From Hyphomicrobiales bacterium (lineage in GTDB: Bacteria; Pseudomonadota; Alphaproteobacteria; Rhizobiales; NORP267): 64,000 nt of DNA. The notes below the pieces were generated by a model. That model was not told the DNA's origin and did no database searches. It saw nothing but the letters and a program-made list of their open reading frames with translations. Position 1 is the stretch's first letter. Each line of letters opens with the position of its first letter. A program made the translations under genes and the position numbers. Below, piece by piece: positions 58,240 to 64,000 of this stretch. The stretch is from NCBI GenBank assembly GCA_021775855.1, contig JAJFGZ010000076.1:1-64000 (forward strand), read 5' to 3'.

Positions 58240-61200
58240 TTGAAAATCAGCAAGATACTGATCGCCAATCGCGGCGAAATCGCTATCCGTGTCATGCGCG
58301 CCGCGAACGAACTGGGCATCCGCACCGTCGCGATCTATGCGATCGAGGACAAGCTGTCCCTGCACCGCTATAAATCTGACGAAGCGTACCGGGTTGGCGA
58401 AGGGCTGGGGCCGGTGCGGGCGTATCTCGATATCGATGACATTATCCGCGTTGCCAGGGACGCCGGGGTGGATGCTATCCATTCGGGCTACGGGTTTCTT
58501 TCGGAAAAACCCGAATTTGCAGAAGCTGTCATGGCCGCCGGGATGATCTGGATCGGTCCACCGCCGGATGTCATGCGGTCACTTGGCAACAAGGTGTCGG
58601 CGCGGGATCTGGCGCTCGCAGCTGGGGTCCCGGTCATGCCGGCGACCGACGCGCTGCCCGAAGACGTGGACGCGATCAAACAGCTCGCGCATGAAATTGG
58701 CCTGCCGGTTATGCTGAAGGCCAGCTGGGGCGGTGGTGGGCGCGGGATGCGTATCATCGAGGATGAAAACGACCTGATCGACCAGGTCCAGGCCGGGCGG
58801 CGCGAAGCCGAGAACGCGTTCGGCAACGGCGAAGTATATCTCGAAAAACTGGTGCGCCGGGCACGCCACGTGGAAGTGCAACTGCTCGGCGATACCCACG
58901 GCAATATAGTGCATTTGTGGGAGCGCGATTGCTCGGTCCAACGGCGCTATCAGAAAGTCGTCGAGCGCGCACCCGCACCCTACCTGTCCGACAGCCAGCG
59001 CACAGACCTGTGCGCGTCGGCGTTGACGCTCGCGAGCCAGGCAAATTACGTCAATGCCGGGACGGTCGAGTTTCTGCTCGATACGGAGACGGGTGAGTTC
59101 TATTTTATTGAAGTCAATCCGCGCATCCAGGTCGAGCATACGGTCACCGAGGAAGTGACCGGGATTGATATCGTCAAGGCCCAGATCAGGATCGCGGAAG
59201 GCGCCCGGATCGGCGAGGTCGAAACTAGCGGCATCCCGGCACAAGCCGATATCGTCCTTAACGGCCACGCCATGCAATGCCGGATCACCACCGAAGACCC
59301 GGAGAATAATTTTGTGCCCGATTATGGCCGCATCACCGCCTATCGCGGCGCCACCGGCTTCGGCGTACGGCTCGATGGCGGCACGGCCTATTCCGGCGCT
59401 GTCATTACGCGGTATTACGATTCTCTACTTGAAAAGATCACTACCTGGGCGCCGACGGCAGACGAGGCGATCGCACGCATGGACCGGGCGCTGCGCGAAT
59501 TCCGCATCCGGGGCGTGGCGACCAACATCGTTTTCATTGAAAACCTGATCAACCACCCGTCCTTCCGGGCGATGGACTATACGACCCGGTTCATCGATGA
59601 GACGCCGGGGCTGTTCGATTTCCCAAAACGTCGCGACCGGGCGACGCGGCTTTTGCGCTATATCGCGGATATCAACGTGAACGGACAGCGCGAGGCGAAG
59701 GACCGCGCCCGCCCTGCCCCACACGCACAAGTTCCCGTCCTGCCGACACCGCCATCGGAGCTGCCCGAATTCGGCGAGACCGCCAAATCGATTTTGGATG
59801 CCCAGGGTCCGCGAGTGGTCGCCGACTGGATGCTCGCTCAAAAACGGTTGTTGGTCACAGATACCACCATGCGAGATGCGCATCAGTCGCTGCTTGCGAC
59901 CCGGATGCGCACATACGACATGGTCGCAGTTGCCCCCGCATATGAAGCCCAATTGAAAAACCTGTTCTCACTCGAATGTTGGGGTGGCGCGACGTTTGAT
60001 GTAGCCATGCGGTTTCTTGACGAATGCCCATGGGAGAGGCTCGCAAAGTTGCGCGAAAAGATGCCCGGTCATCTCCTGCAAATGCTGTTTCGGGGATCGA
60101 ATGGGGTTGGCTATACGAGCTACTCGGACAATGCGGTGCGCAGTTTTGTGAAGCGCTCAGCGGAAAGTGGGGTCGATGTATTTCGGGTCTTTGACAGCCT
60201 CAACTGGGTCGAAAATATGCGGGTCGCGATCGACGCGGTGTGCGAGGCCAACAAACTCTGCGAGGGCGCCATCTGCTATACCGGCGATCTGTTCGACAAA
60301 ACCCGCAGCACTTACAATCTCGATTATTACCTGAAAATGGCCGGTGAGCTGAAAGCCGCCGGGGTGCATGTCATCGCCCTCAAGGACATGGCCGGGCTGC
60401 TCAAACCAGCGGCCGCCACAATCCTTATCCCGGCGCTCAGACAAGAAACCGGATTGCCCGTCCATCTGCATACCCACGACACATCTGGTATTTCGGCGGC
60501 GACCGTCCTTGCAGCAACCGAAGCCGGTGTGGATGCGGCGGATGCCGCGATGGATTCGTTTTCCGGCCTGACCTCGCAACCCAATCTCGGGTCGATCGTC
60601 GAAGCGCTGCGCCACTCGGACCGCGACACCGGGCTGGATGCCGCAACGATACGGACCTTCTCCGATTATTGGGAGGCCGTGCGCGACCAATACGCGGCGT
60701 TCGAACCCGACATGCGCGCCGGGGCGTCGGAAGTTTACCTGCACGAAATGCCGGGCGGGCAATTTACCAATCTGAAGGAACAAGCCCGCTCCATGGGGTT
60801 GGCCGACAAGTGGCACACAATCGCCAAAACCTACGCTGACGTGAACGCCATGTTCGGCGATATCGTCAAGGTTACGCCGTCCTCGAAAACCGTCGGCGAC
60901 ATGGCGCTGACCATGGTGGCGGGCGGGTTGAAGCGCGCCGATGTGGAAGACCCTGGCAAGGAAATATCTTTCCCGGATTCAGTCGTCAGCTTTTTCCATG
61001 GGGATCTCGGGCAACCGCCCAATGGATTTCCCGAGGCCCTGCAAAAGAAGGTTCTGAAGGGTGATAAGCCAATCACCGGGCGACCGGGCAAAAATCTCGG
61101 GGACGCTGATTTTGCTGAAATGACCCGGGAGGCTTCCGAGGCTGCGGGACGCGACGTGTCTGACGAAGAATTACATTCTCATATCATGTACCCAAAAGTG

Positions 61201-61689
61201 TTCGCGGATTATATGGCGCGGCGGCAGGATTATGGCCCGGTCGCCATTCTGCCAACCAAGGTGTTTTTCTACGGCATGGAGCCTGGTACCGAGATTGGCG
61301 TCGATCTGGAACCCGGCAAGCGGTTGCATATCCGCTGCCAGACCATCGGCGAGATCGACGATGACGGCCTGCGCCGGGTGTTTTTTGAACTGAACGGGCA
61401 ACCCCGCTCGATCCGTATGCCGGACCGCTCGGTGACCAAAGACATGGTCCGGCACCCCAAGGCCGACCCGGGCAACGACAAACACGTCGCCGCGCCCATG
61501 CCAGGTCTGGTCGCCTCGGTTGCCGTTCAGATTGGCCAACAGGTGGATGAAGGCAACGTGTTGTTGACGATGGAAGCCATGAAGATGGAATCCTCGATCC
61601 ACGCCGAGCGCGGCGGCAGGATCAAGGCCATCCACGCGCCTGCCGGGACCCAGGTCGACGCCAAGGATCTGTTGTTGGAATTCGAATAG
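58240..61689 (+). CDS. pyc: Pyruvate carboxylase
   Basis: Biotin carboxylase (KILIANRGEIAIRVMRAANELGI), carboxyltransferase (DTTMRDAHQSLLATRMRT), biotinyl AMKMES; likely TTG start. Confidence 0.95.
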   Translation: MKISKILIANRGEIAIRVMRAANELGIRTVAIYAIEDKLSLHRYKSDEAYRVGEGLGPVRAYLDIDDIIRVARDAGVDAIHSGYGFLSEKPEFAEAVMAAGMIWIGPPPDVMRSLGNKVSARDLALAAGVPVMPATDALPEDVDAIKQLAHEIGLPVMLKASWGGGGRGMRIIEDENDLIDQVQAGRREAENAFGNGEVYLEKLVRRARHVEVQLLGDTHGNIVHLWERDCSVQRRYQKVVERAPAPYLSDSQRTDLCASALTLASQANYVNAGTVEFLLDTETGEFYFIEVNPRIQVEHTVTEEVTGIDIVKAQIRIAEGARIGEVETSGIPAQADIVLNGHAMQCRITTEDPENNFVPDYGRITAYRGATGFGVRLDGGTAYSGAVITRYYDSLLEKITTWAPTADEAIARMDRALREFRIRGVATNIVFIENLINHPSFRAMDYTTRFIDETPGLFDFPKRRDRATRLLRYIADINVNGQREAKDRARPAPHAQVPVLPTPPSELPEFGETAKSILDAQGPRVVADWMLAQKRLLVTDTTMRDAHQSLLATRMRTYDMVAVAPAYEAQLKNLFSLECWGGATFDVAMRFLDECPWERLAKLREKMPGHLLQMLFRGSNGVGYTSYSDNAVRSFVKRSAESGVDVFRVFDSLNWVENMRVAIDAVCEANKLCEGAICYTGDLFDKTRSTYNLDYYLKMAGELKAAGVHVIALKDMAGLLKPAAATILIPALRQETGLPVHLHTHDTSGISAATVLAATEAGVDAADAAMDSFSGLTSQPNLGSIVEALRHSDRDTGLDAATIRTFSDYWEAVRDQYAAFEPDMRAGASEVYLHEMPGGQFTNLKEQARSMGLADKWHTIAKTYADVNAMFGDIVKVTPSSKTVGDMALTMVAGGLKRADVEDPGKEISFPDSVVSFFHGDLGQPPNGFPEALQKKVLKGDKPITGRPGKNLGDADFAEMTREASEAAGRDVSDEELHSHIMYPKVFADYMARRQDYGPVAILPTKVFFYGMEPGTEIGVDLEPGKRLHIRCQTIGEIDDDGLRRVFFELNGQPRSIRMPDRSVTKDMVRHPKADPGNDKHVAAPMPGLVASVAVQIGQQVDEGNVLLTMEAMKMESSIHAERGGRIKAIHAPAGTQVDAKDLLLEFE

Positions 61690-61933
61690 GACAAGCGCCG
61701 CAACGGATCATTCACCGACCCAACTCTTGGCGAAATCTGCAATCATATTTTACTTTTGGCGTATTGGCCTCCCATTCGAGAGGTGCGATACACTACACAA
61801 CGTCCGTCAGCTTTATCACAGGCTTTTCAATGAAGGTTCCCGCTCAGTTTGCGATGGCCGACGGCATGCGCCGCTCTTTCATTAGGCCAAAGAGCGATAC
61901 GAACGGTGATACAGGACAGGATTTGAACCTTTC

Positions 61934-62515
61934 ATGGCCGACCAGTTTGAGGACGTATTCGTCCACGAAAGTTCCTATGTCGACGAGCCGTGTAAAATCG
62001 GCGCCGGGACGCGTATTTGGCACTTTTCGCACATTTTAAAAGATTGCGATATCGGGTCGGATTGCATCATCGGCCAAAACGTCATGATCGGCCCGGCCGT
62101 TAAAATCGGCAAAAAGTGCAAGATCCAGAACAATGTCAGCCTCTATAGAGGCATCGAGCTTGAAGACGGTGTTTTCTGTGCGCCGTCCTGTGTTTTTACC
62201 AATGTCAATAATCCGCGCGCCGAAATAGAGCGCAAGGACGAATTCCGTCCGACCCTGGTTAAACGCGGTTCCAGCATCGGCGCCAACGCAACCATTTTAT
62301 GCGGTTGCACGCTTGGCGAATATTGTTTCATCGGCGCCGGCGCGGTGGTGACCAACGATGTCCCGGCATATGCCCTGATGGCTGGGGTCCCGGCGAAACG
62401 GATCGGCTGGATGAGCAAGGCCGGGGTTAAACTTGGCGACGACCTGGTTTGTCCTTTAAAGGGCGACCGGTACGAAGAAACCGGCGACGGCCATTTGCGT
62501 CCCCTTTCAACTTAA
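61934..62515 (+). CDS. WbpD-like UDP-amino-sugar N-acetyltransferase (left-handed beta-helix)
   Basis: [89 protein letters not shown]. Confidence 0.92.
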   Translation: MADQFEDVFVHESSYVDEPCKIGAGTRIWHFSHILKDCDIGSDCIIGQNVMIGPAVKIGKKCKIQNNVSLYRGIELEDGVFCAPSCVFTNVNNPRAEIERKDEFRPTLVKRGSSIGANATILCGCTLGEYCFIGAGAVVTNDVPAYALMAGVPAKRIGWMSKAGVKLGDDLVCPLKGDRYEETGDGHLRPLST

Positions 62516-62533
62516 ATTTGGTGTAAAAAACTG

Positions 62534-63682
62534 ATGTCCTCCAACCCCAATATCGCTTTCATTGATTTGAAGGCCCAGCAAGAACGTATCAGACCTTTGC
62601 TCGACAAAGCTCTGACCCGGGTCCTCGATCACGGGCAATATATTATGGGCCCGGAAATTGGCGAACTCGAAGAGAAGCTCGCGGCCTTTACCGGTGCCAA
62701 ACATTGCATCGCCTGCTCGTCCGGGACCGATTCCATCATCCTCTGCCTGATGGCCAAGGGGCTGGAACCCGGCGACGTGGTCTTTGTCCCGACATTCACC
62801 TTTGTCGCGACCGCCGAGGCGCCGGCGCTTGCGGGAGCGGTACCGTTTTTTGTCGATGTCCTGCCGGACACCTTCAACATGGATCCGGCGAGCCTGAAAG
62901 ACGCCATTGTGGAGGCCAGAAAAATGGGCCTGACCCCCAAGGGGGTGATCGCGGTCGATTTGTTCGGGCAACCGGCCGAGTATAACGAGATCAGCACAAT
63001 CGCCGAACAGGAAGATCTGTTTTTGATCGGCGACGCGGCGCAGAGTCTTGGTGCGTCCTACGGCAACCGCAAAGTCGGGTCCCTGTGCGAATTAACCCCG
63101 ACCAGCTTTTTCCCGGCCAAGCCGCTTGGCTGTTATGGCGATGGCGGCGCGGTATTTACCGACGACGATGACCTGGCTGACCTGATGCGCAGCCTCCTGG
63201 TGCACGGCAAGGGCACGGACAAGTACGACAATGTCCGGATCGGCCTGAACGCCCGGTTCGACACAATCCAGGCCGCCGTGATGATCGAGAAGCTGGCTAT
63301 TTTCCCAAGCGAGGTTGATGCCCGCGATAAGGTGGCCGCGCGGTACGGGGAATTACTTTCAGGAATGGCCGGGGTACCTGTGGTAGCCGAGGGATCGACC
63401 AGCGTCTGGGCGCAATACACGGTGAAATTACCGAAAGGCGTTGACCGGGACGCCGTGCAGGCGGCCCTTTCGGCCAAGGGCGTTCCGAGCGCGATCTATT
63501 ATCCGATCCCGCTGCATGCCCAGACCGGCTATTTATCCTACCCGAAAATCTCGAATGGGTTGCCCGTGTCTGAGGATTTGAGCGCGCGGGTCATCAGCCT
63601 GCCGATGCACCCATATCTCGAGACCAACCAACAGGATTATATCGTTAGCGCATTGAAATCCGCGCTGAAAGATCAGCAATAG
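62534..63682 (+). CDS. DegT/DnrJ/EryC1/StrS (WbpE-like) aminotransferase
   Basis: FIDLKAQQERIRPLLDKAL; EKLAAFTGAKHCIACSSGTDSI; DAAQSLGASYGNRKVG...FFPAKPLGCYGDGGAV. Confidence 0.94.
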   Translation: MSSNPNIAFIDLKAQQERIRPLLDKALTRVLDHGQYIMGPEIGELEEKLAAFTGAKHCIACSSGTDSIILCLMAKGLEPGDVVFVPTFTFVATAEAPALAGAVPFFVDVLPDTFNMDPASLKDAIVEARKMGLTPKGVIAVDLFGQPAEYNEISTIAEQEDLFLIGDAAQSLGASYGNRKVGSLCELTPTSFFPAKPLGCYGDGGAVFTDDDDLADLMRSLLVHGKGTDKYDNVRIGLNARFDTIQAAVMIEKLAIFPSEVDARDKVAARYGELLSGMAGVPVVAEGSTSVWAQYTVKLPKGVDRDAVQAALSAKGVPSAIYYPIPLHAQTGYLSYPKISNGLPVSEDLSARVISLPMHPYLETNQQDYIVSALKSALKDQQ

Positions 63683-63846
63683 AGTCGGCGTTTCTTAGGG
63701 TTGGATTGCCATCCAGCGATCCATGATTGGTTGACAGATTGCCCCTGATTGATATGAACCAGCAGGTTGTTTCACGAGCCGGTTTCATCTCACTATCTGG
63801 GTTACTTTTCCTCACAGGTCGATGAGATCATTGAGAGCTAGAGCAT

Positions 63847-64000
63847 ATGCGTGTTGCAGTAATTGGGTCAGGGTATGTGGGACTTGTATCCGGCACGTGT
63901 TTTTCGGAATTCGGGTTTGACGTTACATGCGTCGACCATGACGCCAAAAAAATCAACCGGCTGACGAGCGGGGATGTCCCGATATTCGAGCCTGGGCTCG
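63847..64000 (+). CDS. UDP-glucose/nucleotide-sugar 6-dehydrogenase (partial, runs off right edge)
   Basis: [51 protein letters not shown]. Confidence 0.9.
   Translation, partial: MRVAVIGSGYVGLVSGTCFSEFGFDVTCVDHDAKKINRLTSGDVPIFEPGL

Overview
This 64 kb, GC-rich window has the gene order of an alphaproteobacterial (probably Rhodospirillales-like) chromosome: metZ-apaG behind a SAM-II riboswitch, gcrA beside argD-argF-hslO, cysD-cysNC, an asnB/pyc block, and the start of a surface-polysaccharide cluster at the right edge. About 52 CDS and one tRNA-Gly(CCC) are supported by family recognition and motifs visible in the sequence. Most of the window is ordinary metabolism and transport. The stretch at about 22-43 kb is more accessory: MarR, TetR, WYL, LysR and XRE-cupin regulators, oxidoreductases, cupins and small hypotheticals. 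No CRISPR array, prophage, intact transposon or obvious defence island was seen, and I do not claim a wholly new system. The observations most worth a second look are: (1) a SAM-II aptamer followed by a mutually exclusive terminator ahead of metZ; (2) a TetR-controlled detoxification-like locus with a 13-bp operator sequence repeated 32 bp apart and a tiny secreted protein as first gene; (3) a paired GTGYANNTRCAC palindrome bracketing a marR gene; (4) a 27-codon ORF inside a TRAP-universal stress protein operon; (5) eroded remnants of an Ldh2-type dehydrogenase gene, and possibly a lyase gene, next to an XRE-cupin regulator; (6) a GANTC cluster upstream of gcrA; (7) a chemoreceptor carrying a CxxCH heme motif; and (8) a glycosyltransferase with a GspE/MshE-N-like domain next to a response regulator. 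All family names come from reading the translations. No database searches were run.
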